From NCBI RefSeq assembly GCF_017893965.1, contig NZ_CP054142.1, forward strand, positions 1,302,001 to 1,366,000: 64,000 nt of DNA, in the 5' to 3' direction. The notes beneath the pieces are model-generated. The model had not been told where the DNA came from and did not search any database. It saw only the letters and a program-made list of their open reading frames with translations. Positions 53,628-62,150 of this stretch are shown in pieces. Both the position numbers and the translations under genes were made by a program. Position 1 is the stretch's first letter, and each line of letters starts with the position of its first letter. Source of the stretch: Treponema parvum. GTDB taxonomy: Bacteria > Spirochaetota > Spirochaetia > Treponematales > Treponemataceae.

Positions 53628-55145
53628 ATTTTTTATTTTTTGTATGTCCGAACCGTCCAACTGAACGGATATGTAAACGGCGGGCACCGATAAGGGCACG
53701 GTATCTATAACGGAAATAATAAAATCAATGCCTTTTTCCTTTATATATGAATCGGTGAGCTTTCGCACGGACACCGTTTCGATAAGGTCGAGTTCGGGAA
53801 ATTCCTTGCATATACGTTCTTTAAGAATGCTGCTCACGACGATACCTGACGCACATACCAGAACGGCCGATATTTTTTTTATGTTCGATCTAAAAAAAGG
53901 AGCTATAAAACTCAGCAAAACTCCTGCTTCTTCTTCGGAAACATCAACACGGAGGCGCGATTGTAAAAAATCCGCAGCCGGTTTTACGATTTTTTGTATG
54001 CGGTTGTCTTTATTTAAAATATTTTCGGCAAACGACGCCGTATATTTCTGCATCGAAAAAAGCTGCCGGCGATTTTTTAATAGATGCATTATTTGTAAAT
54101 ATACGATATAGGCTACCTTTTTATGTTCGGTAACGTATCCGTCCAAAGACGCTTCTATAAATGACACAAAATTTCCGGCAATTTGTCCGTAGTGTTTCTG
54201 GTTTTCAAACATACTTGCCGCAGCTTCGGTACTTTGTAAAATTTCCGTAAAAAACAGCGTTTCGCTTTCGGCATAATCATTTTTGTCTTTTAGAAAATGT
54301 AAAGAACGGCAGCTTTGTTTTATCTCGGCACTTATCTGATCGTCTTCATGGGCTTTATCGTTTTTACGAGGCGCCACAAAAAAGCCGTTGGCGCAACGAA
54401 ACTCCATAATACTGACACATAAAAATAAAAGTACAAAGTCTATATCCGAAAAAGAAGTTGATGAGAGCGTTTCGATTTTTTCCACAAAATCAAAATTTCG
54501 CCTTATATGTGTTTTTTCGTTTAAATATTCAAACACGGCGCACGTAAAAGTATAGATTTTAAGTCTGTTTTCGGGGATTGCCGGTTCATGAATATAGGTG
54601 TACAACAAACTCATAAATTCATTAAAATTCAGATAAAGACAAGCCGTATTCAAAGCCGCTTGCCGCGCGGCGATTTCATTTCCGCTGATATATGTTCCGA
54701 CTCCTCTTTTACGTAAAATTACGCAGCCGGATTTTTTAAGATTTTGTTCAAGCTCGGTAAGTATTTTTGACACACCCGTTTCCGAAATATTAAGACAGCG
54801 GGCAAGTGACGCAATTTTAACCGTGTCTTTCTCATTCAAAAGATAAAGCAGCACCAAAAAACTTTTTTCTTCCAAAGAAAATTCCCGAGAATAGTTTTTG
54901 CTCTCAAAATCATTGATAAGGGTTTCTTTTGCGTTCTTACTTCCCGTGAGCATAAATCCCTTGCCGCGTAATTTTACAAGGGACAGGTCATACGGTTGAA
55001 TATATTTTTCAATTTGCGGCAGTAGACGGAAAAAAGTGCTTTCGCTTGCATCGATTTTTTCGGCGATTACTACGGAAGAAATATAATCGTGTGCATCAAG
55101 AAGTACGTTCAGAATACTTATTATCCTTGAGTCGCCGATATTCAT
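53610..55145 (-). CDS. PRD-containing BglG/MtlR-family regulator
   Basis: 511 residues: N-terminal helix-turn-helix (VVIAEKIDASESTFFRLLPQ), second winged helix (IASLARCLNISETGVSKILTELE), PRD regions (about 190-400), and a C-terminal EIIB-like domain with VCASGIVVSSILKERI. PTS phosphorylation of such proteins sets the activity of the adjacent PTS operon. It lacks a fused IIA, which is a separate gene here. Probably a DNA-binding activator of the MtlR/LicR type. Confidence 0.88.
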   Translation of the reverse strand: MNIGDSRIISILNVLLDAHDYISSVVIAEKIDASESTFFRLLPQIEKYIQPYDLSLVKLRGKGFMLTGSKNAKETLINDFESKNYSREFSLEEKSFLVLLYLLNEKDTVKIASLARCLNISETGVSKILTELEQNLKKSGCVILRKRGVGTYISGNEIAARQAALNTACLYLNFNEFMSLLYTYIHEPAIPENRLKIYTFTCAVFEYLNEKTHIRRNFDFVEKIETLSSTSFSDIDFVLLFLCVSIMEFRCANGFFVAPRKNDKAHEDDQISAEIKQSCRSLHFLKDKNDYAESETLFFTEILQSTEAAASMFENQKHYGQIAGNFVSFIEASLDGYVTEHKKVAYIVYLQIMHLLKNRRQLFSMQKYTASFAENILNKDNRIQKIVKPAADFLQSRLRVDVSEEEAGVLLSFIAPFFRSNIKKISAVLVCASGIVVSSILKERICKEFPELDLIETVSVRKLTDSYIKEKGIDFIISVIDTVPLSVPAVYISVQLDGSDIQKIKNILKNR

Positions 55146-55299
55146 ATTTTTATTATGTATCGACTTTTACGAAGCTGTAAATAAAAAGTAAATTTTTATT
55201 GACACTAAGAGTTGTTGTCATTTTGTTTATTGAGTAAGGTAAATAAGCTGGCCATGTTCGCTAAACTTTCAACTAGGCTTGCTTCTATGTAGCGCGTCT

Positions 55300-55351
55300 G
55301 CATAACAATTTCTGCACCAATGTTTTTTCGGCTTTTAAAACCGTGTTATGT
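55300..55351 (-). repeat. attC-like integron recombination site 2
   Basis: Minus strand opens ACATAAC (55351-55345) and closes GTTATGC (55306-55300). The relE stop codon lies inside the first box, as expected for a cassette. Its first 28 bases match the site at 544-611 at 24 positions, including GTTTT and AAAGCCGA. The other arm is shorter and divergent. Confidence 0.65.
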
Positions 55352-55672
55352 GTTTTTATCTTGTCCATCAAAAAGAATATGAACAAAATCTTTCCTTGAA
55401 TATAGTATTCTTACAACTCGTACTACTTCTTTTTCGATTCTATAAAAAATTGAATAATTGTTTGCAAGTACAAATCTATAATCTGTAGGAAATGAAATAT
55501 ATTTTGTTACTGAAATTCCGGAATTAGGAAAATTTGACAAATTTTCATATGTTTCAATAATTTTTAAAACAGTATTTTGTGCCGCAATTGGATTTTGAAG
55601 TTCATTTTCTATATAATTCTTTATTCCAAGTAAATCTTCTGCCGCTTGGGGAGAAACTTTTACCTCAAACAT
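55346..55672 (-). CDS. RelE/ParE-family toxin
   Basis: 108 residues with the ParE-type start FEVKVSPQAAEDLLGIKNYIEN and C-terminal YRIEKEVVRVVRILYSRKDF. Toxins of this superfamily cut ribosome-bound mRNA or poison gyrase. It overlaps the antitoxin gene by one base (TAATG-type junction) and its stop lies in an attC-like site: an integron toxin-antitoxin cassette. Confidence 0.88.
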   Translation of the reverse strand: MFEVKVSPQAAEDLLGIKNYIENELQNPIAAQNTVLKIIETYENLSNFPNSGISVTKYISFPTDYRFVLANNYSIFYRIEKEVVRVVRILYSRKDFVHILFDGQDKNT

Positions 55673-55914
55673 TACAGTCCAACCAGCGTCCTAACAGTCC
55701 CAGTATCCAACCAGCCTTTTTCCACCACAGAATCTTCTCCTTTTTTCAATTCCGAGGCAAGGGTTTTCGCTGCAGTTAATTTTTCATAATCGCTTATTGA
55801 GATTACTGCATAACAGCCTCTTCCGTTTTTTGTAAGGAATACAGGTGATTCATCTGCAACATCTTGTAACACCACATTGTAATTACGCAAATCGGAAACA
55901 GGTTTTATTATCAT
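55672..55914 (-). CDS. Phd/YefM-family antitoxin
   Basis: 80 residues from ATG 55914, preferred over GTG 55923 because GAGGTG is 7 bases upstream. It carries the Phd text IKPVSDLRNYN and PVFLTKNGRGCYAVISISDYEKL. It would bind the operator with its N-terminus and the toxin with its C-terminus. Confidence 0.9.
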   Translation of the reverse strand: MIIKPVSDLRNYNVVLQDVADESPVFLTKNGRGCYAVISISDYEKLTAAKTLASELKKGEDSVVEKGWLDTGTVRTLVGL

Positions 55915-56080
55915 AATATTCACCTCATTAAAATTCGTAATATTTTATGTAATAATTATAGTTTATTTTATCCATGATCTCAATAAATAAAATGCGCTTA
56001 TTTGCAAGTTATATTCTGCTTTTATAAATTTTATCACGGAAATCAACTTTTGGCTAAAATGTGTAATAAGCCGAAAGGAT

Positions 56081-56822
56081 TCATAAGAGCACGGAACATA
56101 ATGCCGTAGACCATTCCTCTCTGGAATGATGAAGGAGTTCCTCAGCGCTTAGAGCCTTACTTGAAATATAATAATGCTATTCTTCGGTTATGCCTTTATT
56201 CGTCTTAAATTGAGTACGGACGGCTCCTATGCATTTGAGAGAAGGCCATGCCTTACCACCCACCTGCCATGAAACATCATAAGTCGTATATGCACTTCGT
56301 GTTTCTATTCGTCCATGTCCTCTTTCTGTTTTGGTAACACTGTCCAATGCTTTGATTGTACCGTTTCCAATGCTAGGGTAAGTCCTAATTCCCCTATTTG
56401 TGCTCTGACTATGTTAAGAGGACTGTCATATTCCTTGTAGAGTGGATTTCTTTTCTGTCTATTGCAACTGTAAAGGGTTTATTCTTTTTCTTATTATGAC
56501 CTTCCTCTTCCGTCGCTATTTTTGATGAAAGATGCGGGACAAGAGTATTAACCCAGTTTTTCATACCTCGATTCAACAATTCGCTCTTTATCATTGCAAG
56601 AAGATTCAACAGCCACCGATAACACGGAAGGCGTTTGATATTAAACTCTTTTTCCAGAAATTTTCTGACATGTTCGGTTATTGTCCACTCGTGTATTTTC
56701 TTTACGCTTTTTAAATCACTCAAGCTTCCCAAAATCACAATTACAACGACGTTTTTTATGCTGCAAAAATATCCGTCATATTCCCTTTCTGTCTCAAGCG
56801 CTTCAAATTCTTCCCATCTCAT
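56081..56822 (-). pseudogene. decayed ISAs1-family transposase
   Basis: Pieces in order: N-terminal EREYDGYFCSIKNVVVIVILGS, SLSDLKSVKKIHEW, then VAIDRKEIHST (the DDE start), SPLNIVRAQIGELGL in another frame near 56410, a missing middle, TERGHGRIETRSAYTTYD with VGGKAWPSLKCIGAVRT, and HYYISSKALSAEELLHHSREEW ending at a stop at 56081. Frame breaks and deletions make it inactive. No clear terminal inverted repeats were found. Confidence 0.85.
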
Positions 56823-56981
56823 GCATTCGTTTTATCACTTTTTTAAACAGTGTATGTGAAAATTGATTTCCTATGGATGTTTGGCTTTTCCTAATTTATA
56901 TGCATCTTATCAATATTCAGTGCTTACTTTTTGTAGTTTTCATTGTCCCCACGATAAATGCAATAATCATGTTGAACAAAA

Positions 56982-57218
56982 TTATGCAGAGATTAACTGC
57001 TTATATTCCATAATTGCAACTTCCTGCCCCGATGCAAAACAATTATCTGCACGATTATAAATATTTTGAGCTGTCTGTTCGTCAAGGTAATATTCTCCGC
57101 AGTCGTCACAGATTTTTGCAGGGACATTACGGAAAATAACCGTCGCACTTCCGCGGGTAAGTACAACTTGTGTAAAACCTTCTTTCATTTTTCCAAACTT
57201 GCAAATCGGACATTTCAT
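56982..57218 (-). CDS. MqsA/YgiT-type zinc-finger antitoxin
   Basis: 78 residues from ATG 57218 behind GAGGG: CPICKFGKM ... ICDDCGEYYLD gives two CxxC zinc ligands, followed by a short helical tail. It is 1 bp after the DUF4258 gene, the usual toxin-then-antitoxin order. The C-terminal DNA-binding helix-turn-helix of full MqsA is absent. Confidence 0.85.
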   Translation of the reverse strand: MKCPICKFGKMKEGFTQVVLTRGSATVIFRNVPAKICDDCGEYYLDEQTAQNIYNRADNCFASGQEVAIMEYKQLISA

Positions 57219-57219
57219 A

Positions 57220-57495
57220 TCAATCCCTCCTCTGTGTGAAATCAGAAGTCCACAGTTGTGTATCAGGTTCATAAACTGTGATAATATATTCCATATCATC
57301 ATTTTGATCATAAGATGAAACAACATGAATCGGTCTATCACCATCATACCCAAGCATAAGCCTGCTTGGGTATGGAGTATCATCAGGATATTCTTTTATT
57401 ACCACACCATTTTTTATGACATCTTTTATCATATTCGGCGAAAAACCACGTTCTGCCATACGCTTAAAAACGTGTTCTGAAAAGAAATATTTCAC
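57220..57495 (-). CDS. DUF4258 protein, probable toxin
   Basis: 91 residues: FSEHVFKRMAERGFSPNMIKDVI and HVVSSYDQNDDMEYIITVYEPD fit DUF4258, a BrnT/RelE-like fold often paired with YgiT-type antitoxins. The MqsA-like gene follows directly. Confidence 0.8.
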   Translation of the reverse strand: MKYFFSEHVFKRMAERGFSPNMIKDVIKNGVVIKEYPDDTPYPSRLMLGYDGDRPIHVVSSYDQNDDMEYIITVYEPDTQLWTSDFTQRRD

Positions 57496-57590
57496 AAAAT
57501 AACCACCTATTTTACTTAAAACATTATAGCATAATATCTTTGCCTTTCGATATACTTTTTATGAATACGTCGGCAATATGATATGTCGTT

Positions 57591-57739
57591 CGAACATCTC
57601 ATCGGTTTCTATCGGCGGTAAAAACATGGACACATTGTTTATAACATCGGCATTCAGCAACCTAAAAAAAATCGAAGAAGCGGACGGTTTGTGTTATTAC
57701 TTAACCGACACATCAATTAATGGTAAAAAAGATTATTTA
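57591..57739 (+). repeat. 149-bp direct repeat, right copy, with displaced SMP-30 gene end
   Basis: Second copy of 47375-47523. It reads as the last 49 codons of the SMP-30 gene (reading on to DYLI and a TAA at 57743-57745) without a start. It is probably the original 3' end, left behind when cassette 2 entered. The rest of the 57496-57876 interval holds nothing else except a possible -10 box TATAAT at 57853-57858 for the next gene. Confidence 0.9.
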
Positions 57740-57876
57740 ATATAAATTTACAAAAAAAATGGAATTTCTTAATTTGCTTCATTAAATATTCACTATCCCC
57801 TATTTTTTTCGTCGATTTCATAAAGAAACTGGAATAAAAATCTTTCTCATAGTATAATCCATCAAAGAGGTCTTAA

Positions 57877-59436
57877 ATGAAAAATGCATTTCTAAAAATT
57901 GTTTTTTTATGTGCCGTAGTATTAATAAATTTTTCAATGCTTTTTGCATTGGAAGTCAACAGGGATGAAATCACAAGCACAAGAGCGGAAACGGTCATTT
58001 TTGAAAACTATACGGGACCTCATTCCGTAATCGAATCGGTACAAGCGATAAAAAATATAGGAAGAAAACTTGGAAATTCACTGTCCAATCCGGCTGTTTC
58101 TGCAAGAATAGGCAGCGGCGGAAGATATTACGTTATCCATGCGGTAGATTCCAACGTAAAAGAAAAATTCGACGCCGATATTTTTGTTCTAGAGCCGTCG
58201 GCGTCAGTCGATCATATTGCAAACCTGAGAAGGATAATTTCTTCCTATTTATCCTCCGCATATAATTATTCCGAAAGCGACGCCGATACCTTATCCGTTT
58301 TTATTACCGTTTATAACGCAGTTTACCGCGGTAAAATCGATTTTTTCAAAAGCAAATACAAAGATGTCGTAACAAAAGAATTAACGCCTGAAAAAGCCGG
58401 TCTTGCGTTGAGCTATACGCAATGGCCGGGGATGACGCAAATCGTAATTCCTCTTTCGGATCCTGTGTCGGGCGGGCTCAGCACGGTTGATACGTCCGCT
58501 ATAAGCGACTCAAACGTAGTTTCTTCCATGCGCGAAGAAAGCGACAAGGGAATCGATGTGCGTAAAAACATGGTTGAAATAAAAGAAAAAGAAGCCGCCG
58601 TGGCCGAAGAAAAAGCTCAAGCTGCGCAAAAACAGGCCGTCGAAGGTCAAAAACAGCTTAAAGCCGATCAGGAAAAATTGGCCGAACAAAAAAAAGAAGC
58701 CGAAAAAGCGCAGAAAAAAGCCGAAGCTGCGCCCGACAATAAAAATTTGCGCAAAGAAGCTCAAGCTGCAGAACAAAAAGTGGCGCAAACCGAACGAAAA
58801 ATTGAAGAGCAAAAACAGAAAATCGAAGAGAATGTACAAAAAGCGGAAACGGAACAAAAAAAAGCCGATACGAAGAATTCTGAAGCCGTAACGGAGAGAG
58901 AAACCATTGCAAAAGACCAGCAACAGCTTATAAATGCCATGGCGGCAAATGAAAACGTTCCGTCCGCTTACGCTCTGCGCCTTTACAATGAAGCAAAACG
59001 GCTTTCCGTGCTTGTGAAAGTCAATAAAAAGACGGGCGAAATAATAAACGAGTCTCCTGTGACCGTTATTCGAAACAGAGCGATCTATCCTGCAGGAGAA
59101 AATTTTACGGCGATAGCCGGCGAAAATACCGGAAACGGAATTGTAAAATTGGTCCTGCTTGATAAAGAAAAAATGGAAATAACCGCCGAAAGTCAGGAAA
59201 CCGTAGCGGAAGATTCGGTTCTTGTAGAACACAACAATGAACTTTACTGTGTTCTTTCGGAAAGAAATAAATTTTACGTTGCAAGGTACAACAAGGAACT
59301 AAAACTTCTTGCAAAATCAAGCACGGCCGTAAAGAGCGGAACGCCTATCACAGTCGACGAAAAAACTCTTTATGTTACCGACGAAAGCGGAAAGATAGCG
59401 CTTTTATCCGCTTCCGATCTGAAGCCCGTAAAATAG
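57877..59436 (+). CDS. p83/100-family protein (spirochaetal antigen homologue)
   Basis: 519 residues: signal peptide (KIVFLCAVVLINFSMLFA), an N-terminal domain (about 25-215), a charged coiled coil rich in Lys, Glu, Ala and Gln (about 225-350), and a C-terminal beta-rich domain (ALRLYNEAKRLSVLVKVNKK onward). This layout matches the Borrelia p83/100 antigen and treponemal homologues; periplasmic or surface, function unknown. AGAGG precedes the start. Confidence 0.85.
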   Translation: MKNAFLKIVFLCAVVLINFSMLFALEVNRDEITSTRAETVIFENYTGPHSVIESVQAIKNIGRKLGNSLSNPAVSARIGSGGRYYVIHAVDSNVKEKFDADIFVLEPSASVDHIANLRRIISSYLSSAYNYSESDADTLSVFITVYNAVYRGKIDFFKSKYKDVVTKELTPEKAGLALSYTQWPGMTQIVIPLSDPVSGGLSTVDTSAISDSNVVSSMREESDKGIDVRKNMVEIKEKEAAVAEEKAQAAQKQAVEGQKQLKADQEKLAEQKKEAEKAQKKAEAAPDNKNLRKEAQAAEQKVAQTERKIEEQKQKIEENVQKAETEQKKADTKNSEAVTERETIAKDQQQLINAMAANENVPSAYALRLYNEAKRLSVLVKVNKKTGEIINESPVTVIRNRAIYPAGENFTAIAGENTGNGIVKLVLLDKEKMEITAESQETVAEDSVLVEHNNELYCVLSERNKFYVARYNKELKLLAKSSTAVKSGTPITVDEKTLYVTDESGKIALLSASDLKPVK

Positions 59437-59448
59437 CAAAAAGGTTTA

Positions 59449-60774
59449 CTATTTTGCAATGTTTTCAAAGCGCGTAACCGAAGGCAAAAACAAAAGTTCT
59501 ACATCTCCGATAGGACCGTTTCGTTGCTTTGCGATGATCAGCTTCACATTTAAAACTTGCTGCTGCTCCGCCTCATCGGCTTTTTTTCGTTCTCTGTGAA
59601 TGAACATTACGACGTCGGCGTCTTGCTCGATAGACCCCGAACCTCTTAGCTGGGCAAGATTGGGCTCGTTGCCTTCAGCGTCCCTGGCAAGCTGACACAA
59701 GACAACTATGGGAATGTTCAATTCACGCGCCAAGGCTTTCAGTGACTTTGAAATTTCCGAAACCTGCTCGTAAACCGGAGCCGCTGAGTTTTCAGTAGTA
59801 ATAAGGCCTATATAATCCACAAAAATTATTTTTACCTGCTGATTTATAACCATACGGCGCGCCATCGCGCGAAGATCTAAAAGTTGCATATTCGGCGTAT
59901 CGACGATGTACAGCGGCGCCTGATAGCAAAGCCCCGCCGCATCCTGTATCTTCTGAAGATCCTGCAATGTCAGCATTCCTGATCTGATTTTTCCGCCTGG
60001 AACGCGCGATACTTGAGATAAAAGGCGCTGCCCGATTTGCGCGTAGGACATTTCAAGCGTAAAAAAACCGCAGGGGATTTTTTTATCTACGGCTATGTAC
60101 TGTATCATTGAAAGAGCCATAGCGGTCTTTCCCATCGAAGGGCGCGCGCCTATTATGATAAGCTCCTGATTCTGAAAACCGCTTGTCATGCTGTCCAAAT
60201 GCAAAAATCCTGAGGGGATTCCCGTATAGCCGCTTTTATTTTCTATGCGTTTTTCAATCAAGGCTATGGTATCGTTGACCACCTGCTTCATACCGTTGAT
60301 TTCGGTAGTTTGATTTCTTTCTGTGATATTAAAAATCTTCTTTTCAGCCTCTTCAAGAATGTGCTTGCTGTTTTTTGTCTCATCAAAAGAAGACGCCTTT
60401 AATTCCCCCGCTATAAGGATAAGTTCTCTGCGGATCGCCGCGTCCATCACTATGCCGGCATAATAATCTATATTTGCGCTTGTCGGCACCGTATCGGTAA
60501 GCGCTGCAATATAAGCCGTTCCTCCGGCCTGTTCAAGTTCGCCGGTTTTAGTCAGTTCATTTATTAACGTCAGCGTATCGCCGTGGATGTTTTGCAGCGC
60601 CATGGAAATCATCGCTCGGTAAATCGTTTTATTTTGAACGGAATAAAAATTATCAGGTTTTAAATATACCGCAACATCGGATATTGCGCCCCAATCCAAA
60701 AGTAGAGCGCCCAATGTGGCTTGCTCGGCTTCAAGATTGTGAGGAGGAATTTTATCTTTTAAAACCTTATCCAT
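59449..60774 (-). CDS. dnaB: replicative DNA helicase
   Basis: 441 residues: N-terminal DnaB domain (PPHNLEAEQATLGALLLD) and RecA-like C-domain with Walker A GARPSMGKTA, VDYIGLI Walker B and REKKADEAEQQ-like end text. It unwinds the fork as a hexamer. It is downstream of rplI in the conserved rpsF-ssb-rpsR-rplI-dnaB order but is separated by a terminator and 311 bp, so it probably has its own promoter. Confidence 0.95.
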   Translation of the reverse strand: MDKVLKDKIPPHNLEAEQATLGALLLDWGAISDVAVYLKPDNFYSVQNKTIYRAMISMALQNIHGDTLTLINELTKTGELEQAGGTAYIAALTDTVPTSANIDYYAGIVMDAAIRRELILIAGELKASSFDETKNSKHILEEAEKKIFNITERNQTTEINGMKQVVNDTIALIEKRIENKSGYTGIPSGFLHLDSMTSGFQNQELIIIGARPSMGKTAMALSMIQYIAVDKKIPCGFFTLEMSYAQIGQRLLSQVSRVPGGKIRSGMLTLQDLQKIQDAAGLCYQAPLYIVDTPNMQLLDLRAMARRMVINQQVKIIFVDYIGLITTENSAAPVYEQVSEISKSLKALARELNIPIVVLCQLARDAEGNEPNLAQLRGSGSIEQDADVVMFIHRERKKADEAEQQQVLNVKLIIAKQRNGPIGDVELLFLPSVTRFENIAK

Positions 60775-61085
60775 GATAAATTATCCCAAAACCTACTGCG
60801 CGGTAAAATGATTAAAGACTTCCCAATCAACAACCTTGCCGCAGATTCCAGCAAAGCTTCAAGCGGCGCCGGTTACTGTTTACAGTGCCGAAGGTGTTGC
60901 CCCCCCCCTCCCCTAAAATGCGACATTACAGAAAATATCAATTTTAGAAAATGACGCATTTGTGCGCTCTTTGTGCACAATAATAAAGGCCGGACTCACA
61001 TTTATGCGTTGCCGGCCTTCGATAATTAAAACGGAAAATCAAGCCCAAGTTCTTTACGAAAAACTCGCGGCAAAATAATTTTTTA
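60775..61085. other. 311-bp spacer with C9 tract and rplI terminator
   Basis: No gene seen. It contains a run of nine C (60900-60908) followed by TCCCC, a hairpin-forming pair AAATGCG/CGCATTT (60916-60961), and a minus-strand terminator: AAGGCCGG (60986-60993) with CCGGCCTT (61012-61019) followed on the minus strand by TTTATTATT. The G-run on the minus strand is about 130 bp upstream of dnaB. Confidence 0.7.
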
Positions 61086-61712
61086 TTATGAAGAGACAGC
61101 TTCGCTTCCGCTTTCGGAAGTTTCTTCCTCTACTGGCTCGGTCTTTGCCTCTTCAGGCTTGGGCTCAGATGAGGCTTCCTCGGTCTCTGTCTCTGCGCGG
61201 GCATCCTCGGAGAAGCGGCGTCCTTTTTCTTTCTTTTTATCGGACGGAGACGCTTCTTGTGCCGTTTCCTGAGCTTTTACGGTCAGTTCAACCGTCGCAG
61301 TCTGCGCTTCATACAGTTTGATCGTAACATGATACTTGCCGGTAGATTTGATCGTAACGCCGGGAATTTCGATGCGCTTGCGTTCGATTTCAAAACCGCT
61401 TTTATGCAAAAGCTCTGCGACGGTCAAAGCGCTTACAGCGCCGTAAAGTTTTCCGTTAGCTCCGGCAGGCATTTCGGCTATCAAAGCGGTCTGTTCAAGT
61501 CTTTCTTTGAGACTTGCGGAATCCTTTCTCTTTTGTTCTTTGCGCGCTTCGATTTCAGCCTTGCGTCCTTCAAAAATAGCTACAGTCGCTTCATTGTACG
61601 GAACCGCAAGCATACGAGGTAAAAGATAGTTACGGGCATATCCGTTAGCTACCGATTTTACATCGCCTTCTTCACCAAGATATTTTACGTCTTTATTAAG
61701 AATAACTTTCAT
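61086..61712 (-). CDS. rplI: ribosomal protein L9 with acidic C-terminal extension
   Basis: 208 residues from ATG 61712 behind AGGAG; a longer frame to 61748 lacks a site. Residues 1-150 are a normal L9 (MKVILNKDVKYLGEEGDV, NYLLPRMLA). About 55 further residues are Glu/Ala/Ser/Lys-rich and low complexity. Known L9 is about 150 residues, so the tail is an addition. Confidence 0.94.
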   Translation of the reverse strand: MKVILNKDVKYLGEEGDVKSVANGYARNYLLPRMLAVPYNEATVAIFEGRKAEIEARKEQKRKDSASLKERLEQTALIAEMPAGANGKLYGAVSALTVAELLHKSGFEIERKRIEIPGVTIKSTGKYHVTIKLYEAQTATVELTVKAQETAQEASPSDKKKEKGRRFSEDARAETETEEASSEPKPEEAKTEPVEEETSESGSEAVSS

Positions 61713-61779
61713 TTTACAAGCTCCTCTTTTTTTTAAAGGCCGCGTCACCAGGAGTCGGATCGCTTTGCCTTAATTTTAT

Positions 61780-62109
61780 TTAGTCGGCTACAAACGGCAA
61801 AAGACAAATCGACCTTGCTCTCTTAATCGCAACGGCGAGCTCTCTTTGGTGTTTCGCACATGTGCCTGTGATGCGGCGCGGAAGAATCTTGCCTCGTTCT
61901 GTCGTATAACGACGCAACGCATCCGATTCTTTGTAGTCGATCTTTGTTTTATTTGCACAAAAACGGCAGACCTTTTTATGAAAAAAAGTCTTTCCGCCCT
62001 TACCGTGGCCACGTCCTTCGTTTTCACGTCCGGAATCCTGAGCCACAGCGGCGTTCATATCTTCATTTACTACATCTTCCATAGCGATATTCTGTATTTC
62101 GTCAGACAT
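61780..62109 (-). CDS. rpsR: ribosomal protein S18 with N-terminal extension
   Basis: 109 residues; the S18 core ([33 protein letters not shown]) starts near residue 41, after an acidic then Gly/His-rich extension. Typical S18 is about 75 residues. Between ssb and rplI in the standard operon. Confidence 0.94.
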   Translation of the reverse strand: MSDEIQNIAMEDVVNEDMNAAVAQDSGRENEGRGHGKGGKTFFHKKVCRFCANKTKIDYKESDALRRYTTERGKILPRRITGTCAKHQRELAVAIKRARSICLLPFVAD

Positions 62110-62150
62110 AATTTTCTCCCCTAAAACTTAAAAAAATATACGGATATTCT

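Larger units (their letters stand above)
47524..57590 (-). mobile_element. accessory cassette 2 (PTS/transketolase island)
   Basis: About 10.1 kb between the 149-bp repeats, nearly all genes on the minus strand: split transketolase, complete PTS set, PRD regulator, RelE/Phd cassette with attC-like site, ISAs1 relic, MqsA/DUF4258 pair. The insertion left the SMP-30 gene complete by supplying a new 3' end. No recombinase or terminal inverted repeat is seen. The mixture of an attC site, IS remnant and toxin-antitoxin genes is typical of accessory DNA. Confidence 0.8.

Noticed and set aside
58510-59232. Open frame of 240 codons antisense to the p83/100 coiled coil, rich in Phe and Leu
   Set aside because: The Phe/Leu pattern is simply the complement of Lys/Glu/Gln codons in the coiled coil.
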